From positions 1,178,001 through 1,242,000 of the forward strand of contig JARGXX010000100.1 of the NCBI GenBank assembly GCA_030374765.1: 64,000 nt of DNA. The letters are read 5' to 3'. This DNA is from Agarophyton chilense (Eukaryota > Rhodophyta > Florideophyceae > Gracilariales > Gracilariaceae). Below the pieces are notes generated by a model. The model had not been told where the DNA came from, searched no databases, and worked only from the letters and a program-made list of their open reading frames with translations. Positions 53,263-62,349 of the stretch are shown piece after piece (within the stretch, counting starts at the first letter, position 1; every line of letters begins with the position of its first letter). The translations under genes and the position numbers were made by a program.

Positions 53263-56200
53263 ATGGCTTCCAACTATGGTCTCGTGTCTGTTGTTCAGCC
53301 GCCCTTGTTGAAGCACGTGAACCAACCTTCGCTCATCAAGTTCGAGGTTGACTATGTTGCGTACAAGGCTAAGGTCGACGATATCAATCAAGACCGCAAC
53401 GATGATGAGCAGATGCCCGTTGCCTCTATCAAGGATTGTTTGGATCCTGCGACGTTGCATGCACTGTGTATCATGGGTGAGATCCAAGACGCCAACTCTG
53501 TCGAGGAGGCGACTGTGGAGTCCGTCCAAGCTTGGTTCGACAACGCCTCCACCAAGGCTCCGAAGGATCTCTCCGAACGTATCGACGCTGTTCTGGCGTC
53601 CGTCGCATATGTCGCGAATGGGGACGATCCTGCTGGTGGTGTTACGGACTTCATCGTCAAGATCATCACTGCATTGGATCAGAACAACGCATCAGAAGTT
53701 CTCAGGGAGAAGGACCTCGCTAAATTCTTTCTCAACCGGGTCGTGAACAAGTTCAAGGACCCGGTACTGCAGGAGCGCATCAGGATGCGCCGCCGTGGCT
53801 GGACCAAAGATCAACTCGCCGACATCAAGTTCTTCAAGAACGAGGTGTCTACCCTCGCTGTGGAGCTCAATCTTACTGAGACGGCGAGGCAGCGCGTCAA
53901 GCCCGGCAAACTTCGTCAGCCTCCGAAATCCCGTAAGGGCAAGAAGCAAGAGGAAGACGGAGATCCCGACAAGGGTAAGTACTATCCGAAGGGGAAACGC
54001 AAGACCCCTGATGAGTGGACCCAAGACTGCTTGAACCCTGCTTGCAAAGGGAAGCATCCGCTCCGTTTGTGTCCGAACACTTCGGACGATCGGAAGAAGG
54101 AACTCTTCGATGAGCATTACAAGAAGAAGGAGGCAAACAGGGCTAAAGTGCTGTCAACACATGCTCAACCCTCTTCCGACTTCGATATGCCCAACGCCGA
54201 GGAGGGCCGCTTCCGCGTCGCACTCGAGAATACCGTTCTGGATACGGTCCTCGGTGACTCTGGCTCCGATTTCAGTGCTATTACAACGCAAGTCTTCGAC
54301 AAGGTGAAGAATGCCAACCCGTCATTGGCTTTCGAATCACTGGACGAGCCTCTCGAATTGGTAGGAGCGTTCAAGTCCGACAAGTCGAAGTTCACCGCGT
54401 CGTACAAGGTCAAGCTGGCTGTCACCATCTACCTACCTGGCTCGAACGTTCCCGTTCGTGTTCGTGGCATTGAGTTTCTCGTGGTCGACAATGACATGGA
54501 TGAGATCCTACTCGGCAGGCCTTTCCTGAAGGCAATTGGTTTCGATCTCAAGGACCATCTGCTAAGGATCCATTCGATCATCCATGACAAGCATGTCGAC
54601 GATATCGACACAGACAAGCTCAAGACCAATGCTGCGAAGTACCAGGGTCTTTCGTACATGGCAGCCGATGATGATCCCATCGAGCTGCCAGATTGCCTAG
54701 CCGCAGGCTTTGGCAAGGACTCCGAAGAGTCGATCCAGAAGGCATTCAAGAAGATCATCGATGAGGCCGAGATGGAAGGAATCTCCAAGGAAGGAATGGT
54801 TCGAGTCAAGGCTCTCCTCAAAGAGTACCGCGACGTCTTCCGCATCAAGCTCGGTGTTGATGCTCCCGCCGATGTCCCGCCTCTCGTCATTACTCCTGTC
54901 GAGAATGCCAAGCCATACCGTTCGCCTCAACGAAGGTATGCGCCTATGCAGCGTGTCTTCATTTCCAATACCATTCGTCAACTCGAAGGTATCGGCGCAA
55001 TCTACAAGAACCCTTCCTCGCACTGGGCAAGCCCGGCATTGGCAGTGCCGAAGCCTGGGTCAGACAGTCTTCGCTTCACTGTCGACCTCAAGGGGCCCAA
55101 TTCAAGGACTGTGCCAATTCAGTCAGCAATGCCACACCTGGACTCACACCTCCAGGAAATTTCTGGCAGTACCTGTTTCGGTCGAACCGATATGGCTCAC
55201 GGATACTGGCAAGTCCCTCTTGCACCTGGAAAGTCGCAAGAGATGTTGTCAATTCAGACACCCTTAGGTGTCTACTCATCAAACCGCCTTCTCCAAGGTG
55301 GAAGTGATTCTGGAAACCACTTTCAAGCTGTACTCCAACACAAGTTCAACGGACGCGTCGTTCGGATGCTGCAGTGGATCGACGACTTCTTATTCTACGG
55401 GAGGAATGAGAAGGAACTCCTCGACAACATCGAGGAATATCTCCGAGTCTGTATGGAAATAGGACTCAAGGTACACGCCGAGAAGTCTTCCTTTTTCGCC
55501 AAGGAAGTCCAGTTTTGCGGCCGCATCATCTCAAACGAAGGCGTTCAGTACCATCCACGTCATTTCAACTCGTTGGTGGATATGAAACCACCAACAATGG
55601 CGAATGAACTTCAGCAGTTCCTTTGTGCAACGAACTGGATGCGCAACTCGATCCCAGCCTATGCGGAACGCATCGCCCCCCTACAGGCTCTTCTCGAGGA
55701 GCAGTACCAGAAGTCAGGGAAGAGGACGAAGCAATCACTTCGCAAACTTTCCCTCTCCGACGCGTGGGGCGCTAAGCATGATAAGGCTTTCGCCGATATC
55801 AAGGATCAACTCGCCGCTTCAGTCAAGCTCGCTCACCCGAAAGAAGATTTCCGCGTCTGCTTGTTCACAGATGCATCGGAAACTCATTGGGCTGCAATGC
55901 TGACTCAACTACCAGAAGAAGATCAACGCAAGGACATCGAGGATCAGAGGCACGAACCCCTTTGTTTCCTGTCCGGCGCATTCTCCGGATCAGCTGTCAA
56001 CTGGTCCGTTCCTGAGAAGGAAGGGTACGCAATCGTCGAAGCCATGTGTCGCCTGGATTTCTTGGTTCTGGGTCGCGAGGTTACCATGTTCACAGATCAC
56101 GCCAACTTGGTCTACCTCTATGATCCATATGGAAGGAATCCGGGAATTGCACGTCACACCGCAAGCAAGCTGATGCGTTGGGCCATCAAGCTCAGTGCAT

Positions 56201-56388
56201 TTCGCTACGTCGTCAATCATCTCGCTGGTGAACGCAATGTTTGGGCTGACATGCTGACAAGATGGGCTGTCAACTCCAAGCACACCGTTGATGCAACCAA
56301 GGTTGGTTGCGCCAAGTCGCTTATGTTGGCTCCGATCAACCCCGGCATAGATCCACGTCTGGACTGGCCGAAATTCGCAGATATCTAG
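53263..56388 (+). CDS. gag-pol: Gag-PR-RT-RNase H polyprotein of T, unit 4
   Basis: 1041 codons, with a private silent t at 53421, and Leu883 and the silent t shared with unit 3. It ends at the shared TAG. Confidence 0.92.
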   Translation: MASNYGLVSVVQPPLLKHVNQPSLIKFEVDYVAYKAKVDDINQDRNDDEQMPVASIKDCLDPATLHALCIMGEIQDANSVEEATVESVQAWFDNASTKAPKDLSERIDAVLASVAYVANGDDPAGGVTDFIVKIITALDQNNASEVLREKDLAKFFLNRVVNKFKDPVLQERIRMRRRGWTKDQLADIKFFKNEVSTLAVELNLTETARQRVKPGKLRQPPKSRKGKKQEEDGDPDKGKYYPKGKRKTPDEWTQDCLNPACKGKHPLRLCPNTSDDRKKELFDEHYKKKEANRAKVLSTHAQPSSDFDMPNAEEGRFRVALENTVLDTVLGDSGSDFSAITTQVFDKVKNANPSLAFESLDEPLELVGAFKSDKSKFTASYKVKLAVTIYLPGSNVPVRVRGIEFLVVDNDMDEILLGRPFLKAIGFDLKDHLLRIHSIIHDKHVDDIDTDKLKTNAAKYQGLSYMAADDDPIELPDCLAAGFGKDSEESIQKAFKKIIDEAEMEGISKEGMVRVKALLKEYRDVFRIKLGVDAPADVPPLVITPVENAKPYRSPQRRYAPMQRVFISNTIRQLEGIGAIYKNPSSHWASPALAVPKPGSDSLRFTVDLKGPNSRTVPIQSAMPHLDSHLQEISGSTCFGRTDMAHGYWQVPLAPGKSQEMLSIQTPLGVYSSNRLLQGGSDSGNHFQAVLQHKFNGRVVRMLQWIDDFLFYGRNEKELLDNIEEYLRVCMEIGLKVHAEKSSFFAKEVQFCGRIISNEGVQYHPRHFNSLVDMKPPTMANELQQFLCATNWMRNSIPAYAERIAPLQALLEEQYQKSGKRTKQSLRKLSLSDAWGAKHDKAFADIKDQLAASVKLAHPKEDFRVCLFTDASETHWAAMLTQLPEEDQRKDIEDQRHEPLCFLSGAFSGSAVNWSVPEKEGYAIVEAMCRLDFLVLGREVTMFTDHANLVYLYDPYGRNPGIARHTASKLMRWAIKLSAFRYVVNHLAGERNVWADMLTRWAVNSKHTVDATKVGCAKSLMLAPINPGIDPRLDWPKFADI

Positions 56389-57835
56389 AAGTCGCAGAAA
56401 GATTCAAAAGTCAAGCCGCCTCATGCTTTCAAGAACAAGGATGGCTTGTGGAAGAACGACAAGGGTATCATTTGGGTTCCGGCTGAAGATGAGCTCATGA
56501 AGATGCGCATCATGGTCGCTGCTCACACCGGGCACGGTGGACATCGCAGCTGGCGCGTCACCCTCGCAACAATTCAGGCTTACTTCAAGTGGAAGAACAT
56601 GCCCGACGATTTGGAGTCTTTCGTTCGTTCATGTCTTTACTGTCTCTGCACCGAGTCGGGGAAGATTGTTCCACGTCCTTTGGGTCATGCTATTCATGCC
56701 GTCTTGCCGAACATGCTCCTGCATTTCGACCTCTCCTGAAGAGGATGACTTCCTCTACGTTCTCGTGTTCAAGGACGACCATAGTTCCTACGTCTGGCTA
56801 ACACCTACGAAGGATACTACCGCTGAGACGGTGGCCGAGATCCTCATCGACTGGTTCGCCACCTTCGGCGTTGTCAACCAGTGGGTATCGGACTGTGGCT
56901 CGCACTTCAAGAACGCGCTGATTCGTCTCATCAAGGAGAAGACGTATTCGGAGCACCACTTCACCCTGGCATACTGCCCGTGGTCGAATGGCACAGTCGA
57001 AGTCGTGAATCGTGAACTTCTCCGAGCGACTCGTGCTATTCTGTCCGAATATCAGCTGCCGCACAGCTGTTGGCCGAGCATCATGCCGGTCGTTCAATCC
57101 GCCTTGAACAACTCAGTGTTGGATCGCCTTGGAAACCGCTGCCCACTGACTGTCTTTATGGGGCATCCACAGGATACTCCGCTCAAGGCTGTCATTCGCA
57201 AGGCTCATGGTAAGGTCAAGGTTCACTCGATCAAGGACATTCGCGCTGCTCAGCAAGTCAACATCAACTCGCTGCTTTCATCGTTGGAAGAGATGCACAA
57301 GGATGTCGCCGAACGCTCAGAGAAGAAGCGTGAGTCTGCGGTTCGCACTCAGAACCGCAAGACCAACGTTCGCGCCATCAACTTCGCTGAAGGTGACTTC
57401 GTACTTCGTGGCATCATGCAGCAAGAACGCTCTCGCAAGCCGTCGCTCAAGTGGCTGGGTCCTTTTCGCGGTACCGAATGCCGATCCGGGTACATTTTCG
57501 TGATCGGGGACTTGGTGACTGGCGAGAAGCGAGAAGTCCACGGGCGTCGACTCAAGTTCTTTCGCAACAAGGACTTCGAAGTGACCGAGGAGGTGTTGGA
57601 CCATCTCTCTTACCAGAAGGGAGAGCTTCTCATCGTTGAACTCTTCAAGGACCTCCGCCGCAAGGCTGGAGAAGTAGAGCTGCAAGTTAAGTGGCGTGGA
57701 TTCGACGAGGATGAGATGGATTGGGTCAGTCTCGCTTCTCTTCGCGATGACGTCCCCGAACTCGTCGCTGACTTCATCGCTGACCTGCTCAAGACAGGGA
57801 CCAAGCGTCAACGCAACATTGCCAATACACTCTGA
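56389..57835 (+). pseudogene. pol: integrase with chromodomain of T, unit 4 (one lesion fewer)
   Basis: Here the Trp codon is intact (TGG 56981-56983), so 56537-57835 is open through the core, GPF module and chromodomain (about 430 codons). The TAG and the frame loss near 56737 remain. Leu replaces Phe at 57119-57121 and Gly is present in VIGDLV. Unit 4 is therefore the least damaged copy and probably carries the ancestral state at the Trp. Confidence 0.88.
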
Positions 57836-57876
57836 CTGTCGGGTGTTCATCTTTCGCTTCACCCGTCATGGGGCGC

Positions 57877-58395
57877 TGTTTACAGTTCCTGCGGTACTGG
57901 CAATGTGAAGTCATCTTTTACAGTTCTGTACTGGACAGCAGGTTGACTCGCTGTCCAATGACCGTTACGTACTGCCTTTAAGTATCGAGCTGTGAGTGGT
58001 CAAGGGTGTGCATCTTTTCTACTTGGATCCTGTGGTACATACTTTCTACTTAGGGTTTTTTATATCTTCTGAATTGATGTTCACGTACTGTCTGTAACCG
58101 TTCTAGTTATTCTACTTTTAGTCCCGACGGATTGCGTACTATAGTTTGGATGACTACGGCTTCGCCGGGCACACCCGGATTTCGTCCCATATAAAAGGAG
58201 GACCGGCACTCGCCGGACCTCTGACGAGGGAATCAGGACATCGATCGTCGGATTTTTGGGTGTGCCCGCTCAAATCGCTCTGCTCTTCTACCTCAACCTC
58301 GCCTACCTCTCTTCTCTAGTCACCTCAGTCACTCAACCCTTCGTGAAACCTTCGTTCAACCTTCGTGCAACCTCAATCCGCCATACTCGTCAACA
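57877..58395 (+). repeat. LTR 5 of array T (outer right)
   Basis: 519 bp. It is identical to the inner LTRs except for c at 58382 and t at 58384 near its 3' end. It ends ...gtcaaca at 58395, followed by the duplication atgcc. Confidence 0.95.
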
Positions 58396-58400
58396 ATGCC
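58396..58400. other. target-site duplication atgcc, right of array T
   Basis: Matches 37076-37080. Gypsy E leader sequence follows directly. Confidence 0.88.
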
Positions 58401-58482
58401 AAAGCATTATATCTGACTGTGATCGAACAAGAATACAAAATAAAAAAGAGTGAGGCTCGCTGGATTAGGCTAGTGAGCACTA
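58401..58482 (-). other. leader of gypsy E, between array T and the E 5' LTR
   Basis: The right-hand remainder of the E internal region. It would hold the E primer-binding site next to 58483, but no tgg-type site is evident on the - strand (tagtgctcactagcc). Confidence 0.5.
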
Positions 58483-58688
58483 TGCTGACCAGAGGGTCAG
58501 TAGAGCAAAAGTTCGATGACTTGGTTCACTAAAGCAGACCAGTTTGTTTCGTCTTAAGTACTGAATCTGAGGCCGTAGTGAAGAAGGATTTGAATTGCTA
58601 CTGCTAACCAGCCATTGGTTGCATGCTACCTAGCCTAGTTGTTGCATGGCCTGCTGTTGACTCAAGACGGACACGGATCCCTTTCACA
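58483..58688 (-). repeat. 5' LTR of gypsy E
   Basis: Matches 32077-32309 over its length (tgctgacc ... gactcaa(a/g)acgg...) with many substitutions and a deletion of about 27 bases toward 58688. Being on the far side of array T, it proves that T lies inside E. Confidence 0.72.
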
Positions 58689-58943
58689 TGATATAACATG
58701 ATATAATGTCCTGCGCAGTTTTGTATTTACGGAAATACAAAAACTGATGTATAAATCTTTTGTAGGTTCCGGAAGACAATTGGAAACTGCTTCATGTAAA
58801 AGACGTATGTAGAAGCCTCTAGAAGCATCTATAGAACTTCATAAAGAAAAGGCAAGAACTTTCTTACACCAAAATTATATGCGTCTGGAACAATTTAGAT
58901 GTGCTTCAAATCAATATAAAAGAACAGAAAAACAGAGAATGAG
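58689..58943. other. spacer with hairpin repeat
   Basis: 255 bases with no gene. At 58715-58750 an inverted repeat gttttgtattt-acgg-aaatacaaaac recurs, with changes, at about 32024-32050 on the other side of E. A duplicated acatgatata lies at 58686-58705. Confidence 0.5.
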
Positions 58944-59076
58944 TGTAGTCATATTCGGCTTTTCTATGTCGGACCGAACCCAAACAGTGTAGCCTTATTC
59001 GGCTCTGCTAGGTCGGACCAAACCCAATCAGTGCAGCCGTGATCGGCTATGCTAAGTCGGACCTAACCCAAACCGG
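58944..59076 (+). repeat. 44-bp tandem repeat, three copies, in LTR D
   Basis: Copies start at 58944, 58988 and 59032; each has the form tgtagcc..attcggct..gctaggtcggacc.aacccaa. A single related copy begins the 3' LTR at 61058. Confidence 0.85.
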
Positions 59077-59250
59077 TTCTGTCAGCTAGAAAAAGTAAGA
59101 ATTTGAACAGTAGCAGGCAGTTTATAGATATAGGTGTTTGCCAATCAAAAGACCATGTTGCGGTACGTAAGCCGCTATATTCCCACCTCCAGAGAAACTG
59201 GGGCATCGAATATCACCATTACCAACGAACGACCTGCGTAGTTCGCCACA
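58944..59250 (+). repeat. 5' LTR of gypsy D
   Basis: Starts tgtagtcatattcgg and ends gcgtagttcgccaca. The final about 70 bases align with 61230-61300 with perhaps 25 percent difference. It carries three 44-bp repeats where the 3' LTR has one. Confidence 0.6.
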
Positions 59251-59359
59251 GTATTCACTGGATTTACTACACAGCTCAACGTTTAAATTCTTTAGTCACA
59301 CATAAGAGGTTCAACCGACTGTCAATTATTAAGAACCACCTTTTCTTCACCTCAATTAG

Positions 59360-59924
59360 CCATTCCAGTCTTGTACGCACAGATTCCACTCCAATCAGGA
59401 TATTTCGGAGTTTAGACGATGAGTGCCGCAATGAATTCAGAACCAGAGCTCTTAAACTCGCCATCGTAGATTTTAAGACCACAGAGCCGGTCCGGCCTTT
59501 GACTCTCACTTCCTGCGTTGACGCAAAAAGGTTGGTATTATTCATCGAACTCAACTTAATTCCCGTTTTCACCGACTTTGAAACGATTATAAACGAAGAT
59601 TTAGGCAAATTTTTGGAACAGCGATCAAGAATTAGGAAAAACAGGATCTCTTTCCCTACTTTCAACGCTCTCATCATGAAAGAGCTCCGAATAAAAACGT
59701 CGGACAAGTCTTCATCTATGGGCATGGAGAACCTTTTAGCATCTTACTTGTCGCTGCTGAGGCTGCATGGGCTAAACGTGGGTGACGACATCCCGCCCAA
59801 AGCTACGATTAGGCACATATTTTTCTGGGTGAAACTGAAACCAATGCAAATGGAGCTCGAATTAACCACGGGGGTTTTCAACATGGAGCTGAAATGTGAT
59901 TTCAACACTTTTTTTAAGCACTAA
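59360..59924 (+). pseudogene. gag: Gag of gypsy D, truncated
   Basis: An open frame from before 59251 to TAA 59922-59924. The part from about 59360 is homologous to the gag of E: FKTTEPVRPLTLTSCVDAKRL, MGMENLLASYLSLLRLHGL, then CDFNTFFKH. In E the protein continues at this point (FMKHALSV), so the stop truncates it. No zinc knuckle remains. The open frame before 59251 is LTR sequence. Confidence 0.7.
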
Positions 59925-60185
59925 AGGAAGGTATCAAACTCTTTCGAACACATTGATAACGGTCCAATCACACGCAATTCCACTCTGCGTACCAGAAGAG
60001 ACTAAATACATCCATCATTTGAGATAGAAAATGTAAAAGAGGAATCGGGAAGAGCTGAAAACCATACTCGCAAGTTTCTAAGTGAGTTTTGTGTTTTTAG
60101 TATTCAAGAGTTTGACAGTCATACTCTGAATATATATTGTTTTGTATTTGAATATTTTACGAGAGCATTATAACAAATGCTTTCG
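59925..60185. other. AT-rich segment between gag D and the copia 2 remnant
   Basis: No gene. It may include the left part of the copia 2 LTR; its start cannot be placed. Confidence 0.4.
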
Positions 60186-60198
60186 TCATTGTACTATC

Positions 60199-60221
60199 TT
60201 CTCTCTCTCTCTCTCTCTCTC
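60199..60221. repeat. CT dinucleotide microsatellite
   Basis: About eleven uninterrupted CT units, just upstream of the copia 2 TATA-like box. Confidence 0.9.
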
Positions 60222-60317
60222 ATGTTTTTGGTTATCATAAAAGCGAGGTAGCAAACACTGTAACATATGTTTGCTATCTCAACAAGCAACTTGTTCAGAA
60301 CATATCCTTCGCTAAGA

Positions 60318-60332
60318 GGTTATGGGCCCAGC
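60318..60332 (+). other. copia 2 primer-binding site, exact complement of initiator tRNA-Met anticodon arm
   Basis: ggttatgggcccagc pairs base for base with gctgggcccataacc, the conserved anticodon arm of initiator tRNA-Met. Copia of Drosophila has the same site. Confidence 0.8.
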
Positions 60333-60844
60333 GTCTTAACCAGCGCTTTTACTACTTTGAACTTTACCGACTTCTCTTTGTCAGGGAATCTGATAAGACC
60401 AGGATCAAGCCTTTAGAGAAAACGTACGACCACAAACTGTGGAGAATCCGTATTGAGTGGGCATGTGATGCGAACGGAATCGCAAACACTATTTCACAAA
60501 CCCGCAACCCGTACTCCAGTGACCATGAAAAACGGAAAGAATTTGAGACAAATCAGAAGAAAGAAAGTGCAATAATCGTCTCTGCCTTATCCGATGAAGC
60601 GCTAAGAGTCGCCCATTCCGAGATGGGAAATCCGCACCGAATGCTGAAACGCCTTGACAACCACTATGCATCCACATCCACTGCATCGCGAATTACCAAA
60701 ACCTATGAGCTGATCAATCTCCGCTATTCAGATACGAAACAAAAACTCGGCCATCACATTGACACAATGGCTGGGATCGTTGAACAACTGGCTGTTGGTG
60801 CAAGGGCCTATGCTGTCACTGAAAACCAAATGTGCAGGAGAGCA

Positions 60845-61049
60845 TGGGCTGTTTTGGAGGGTGCCGGTCAAAACGGATGATAGAATCAAGGTTCGGGTTC
60901 GTTGGAAAGGACTCAGTTTTACAGAAGACACATTGGAACCGTTGGAACGAATCACCAAAGATGTGCCAGTCATGCTCAAGCGCTTACTCAATCGCAAGAA
61001 CACCCGGACTGAGTTAGCGTGTGCCGTTCGTTTGCAACTCGCTCTCTGA
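60845..61049 (+). pseudogene. pol: chromodomain end of gypsy D integrase
   Basis: VPVKTDDRIKVRVRWKGLSFTEDTLEPLERITKDV, then LKRLLNRKNTRTEL, ends at TGA near 61047. It aligns with the E chromodomain (32320-32679). It directly abuts the purine tract. Confidence 0.75.
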
Positions 61050-61057
61050 AAGAGGGG

Positions 61058-61300
61058 AGTGTAGCCGTTTCCGGCTCTGCCTGGCTGGACGGAACCCAAG
61101 GAGGACACAGGGTTCCATCAGCAGGCATACGCGTAGGTAGTACCTGCGTAGGTTGCAGGCGTAGATAGCCTTCTAGACTAGTTGTGTCTCTCGTACGAGA
61201 GACACAGTAGGGGTATTTAAGCACCCACACGATCCCTCCACACTAAAGAAGAGGCATCGAACCTCATCATTAAACAACGCAACCAGCGTAGTTCGCCACA
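61058..61300 (+). repeat. 3' LTR of gypsy D
   Basis: Starts tgtagccgtttccgg right after the purine tract aaagaggggag, ends gcgtagttcgccaca. It contains a palindrome around tctctcgtacgagaga (about 61190-61206) and a TATA-less gggtatttaag motif. Confidence 0.7.
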
Positions 61301-61905
61301 ATACCATTCGTCACGCGCAGCTAAAGAATATCGAGGATACACAGAATGCATTGCAGTACATGCACAAGGATATGGTTTTGCGTTCGTCAAAGAAATGGCA
61401 ACAAGCTGTAGAGTCCCACAATCGTAAGACAAACGTTCGTGCAATCAATTCTACCGAGGGCGATTTTGTTTTGCGCGGTATTGTACAAAGCGAACGAGTC
61501 CGCAAACCTTCTCTCAAGTGGATGGGACCATTCCGTGTCGTCGAGTGCCGCTCAGAGTACATCTTTTGATTGAGTCTCTGCTTGATCGCAAGAAGCAGGA
61601 AGTTCATGGACGAGGATTGAAGTTGTTTCGCAAGAAGAATGTCAAAGTAACTGAGGAAATGTTAGACCGTCTTTTCTACCACAAAAAGAGCTTCTCGTAA
61701 TTGAACATTTGAGGACATCAGGCGAAAGCAGGGTACCGTAGAATTAGTAGTCAAGTGGAGAGGATTCTTTTCGGAAGAAAAGGATTGGGTGATATTGGCG
61801 TCCCTTCGTGAAGACGTACCATTACTGGTCCACGAATACCTCGAAGAATTATCCGCAACACGAACGCAACGTCAGCGCTCCATCGCTGAGTCCATTAGAG
61901 TCTTT
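61301..61905 (+). pseudogene. pol: gypsy relic G: integrase C-terminus and chromodomain of the T lineage
   Basis: Close to T: MHKDMVLRSSKKWQQAVESHNRKTNVRAIN, GDFVLRGIVQSERVRKPSLKWMGPF, HGRGLKLFRKKNVKVTEEM, VELVVKWRGFFSEEKDWV, LASLREDVPLLVHEYLEEL. Frame changes near 61565 and 61700. Everything upstream in pol is missing, cut at the edge of gypsy D. Confidence 0.8.
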
Positions 61906-62349
61906 CCCTACAGTTTCCACTTTGCCAATTACGGGAAGCTGTTTTGTACACTACCGCATCGCTGTTTGCGCTGCTGATGACATATATCCACATTGTCAGA
62001 ATCTTTGTTTGTCGAAAGTATCGAAATGTGCCAATATGGAGCAGTGTTGTGTCGACTGCGCAAATGCCCGATAGATCTTATTTCTAAGAACGATTTCTGA
62101 AAATATGCGCCACGTGGACCTCGACGAAAGAGCCGCGATGGCGCGTAAACATGCCAGTGGACGCCCTCGCGGCGCAAGTACGGTTTGTTTGCAAGCCGGG
62201 GCATCTTGTAATAAAAGCCAACAGCTCCCACGCTGTCGGCAATCTCAGAGGAGAAGAAAAAAGTTCGCCCCGAAAGTGTGCTCGATTTTGTGCCACTTTT
62301 TATCCTTTCTCCCTTTTTGATTTCACTCACAGACTGACACGAATTCCTA
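61906..62349. other. unassigned sequence between relic G and copia 3
   Basis: About 440 bases. Short open frames overlap on both strands, none with a recognisable motif. It may hold an LTR remnant of relic G. Confidence 0.4.

Larger units (their letters stand above)
37081..58395 (+). mobile_element. tandem array T: Ty3/gypsy retrotransposon, four units and five LTRs head to tail
   Basis: Five 519-bp LTRs (starting 37081, 42280, 47479, 52678, 57877) alternate with four 4680-bp internal regions, period exactly 5199 bp, total 21315 bp. The whole array is flanked by one copy each of atgcc (37076-37080 and 58396-58400), so it occupies the site of a single insertion into gypsy E. Internal units differ at only about seven positions in total, while the outermost LTRs differ at 11 of 519. 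All units share an in-frame TAG and a frame lesion in integrase. This is a textbook footprint of unequal LTR recombination, unless the assembly has mis-joined repeats. Confidence 0.92.
32077..58688 (-). mobile_element. Ty3/gypsy relic E, minus strand, split by tandem array T
   Basis: A left LTR (32077-32309) and a right LTR (58483-58688) share the same sequence from tgctgacc onward. Between them, on the - strand, lie gag (37080-36100), protease, RT-RNase H, IN and chromodomain (to 32321), and the 21-kb array T sits in the 5' leader/gag start. Without T the element would be about 5.3 kb. It is old: LTRs diverged and gapped, RT catalytic Asp lost, many stops. No clear target duplication. Confidence 0.8.
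60186..60840 (+). pseudogene. gag: copia element 2 fragment: LTR end, primer site and gag start
   Basis: A TATA-like box (tcataaaag, 60235) is followed by a 12-bp hairpin (60245-60256/60269-60280), then the primer-binding site at 60318-60332, then gag from about 60386 (TYDHKLWRIRIEWACDANGI ... LSDEALRVAHSEMGNPHRML ... GHHIDTMAGIVEQL). This is close to copia 1 gag. The expected start ATG reads AGG at 60383. The fragment ends near 60840, where gypsy D pol resumes. Confidence 0.75.
58944..61300 (+). mobile_element. deleted Ty3/gypsy element D, plus strand, with a copia 2 fragment inside
   Basis: A 5' LTR-like segment ending gcgtagttcgccaca (59250), gag (about 59360-59924) homologous to gypsy E, then a piece of copia 2 (about 60190-60840), then only the chromodomain end of pol (60845-61049), the purine tract aaagaggggag and a 3' LTR (61058-61300) with the same ending. 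RT, RNase H and most of integrase are missing. Confidence 0.65.

Noticed and set aside
58944..59076. 44-bp repeats as a CRISPR-like array
   Set aside because: Head-to-tail repeats without spacers, in a eukaryotic LTR.
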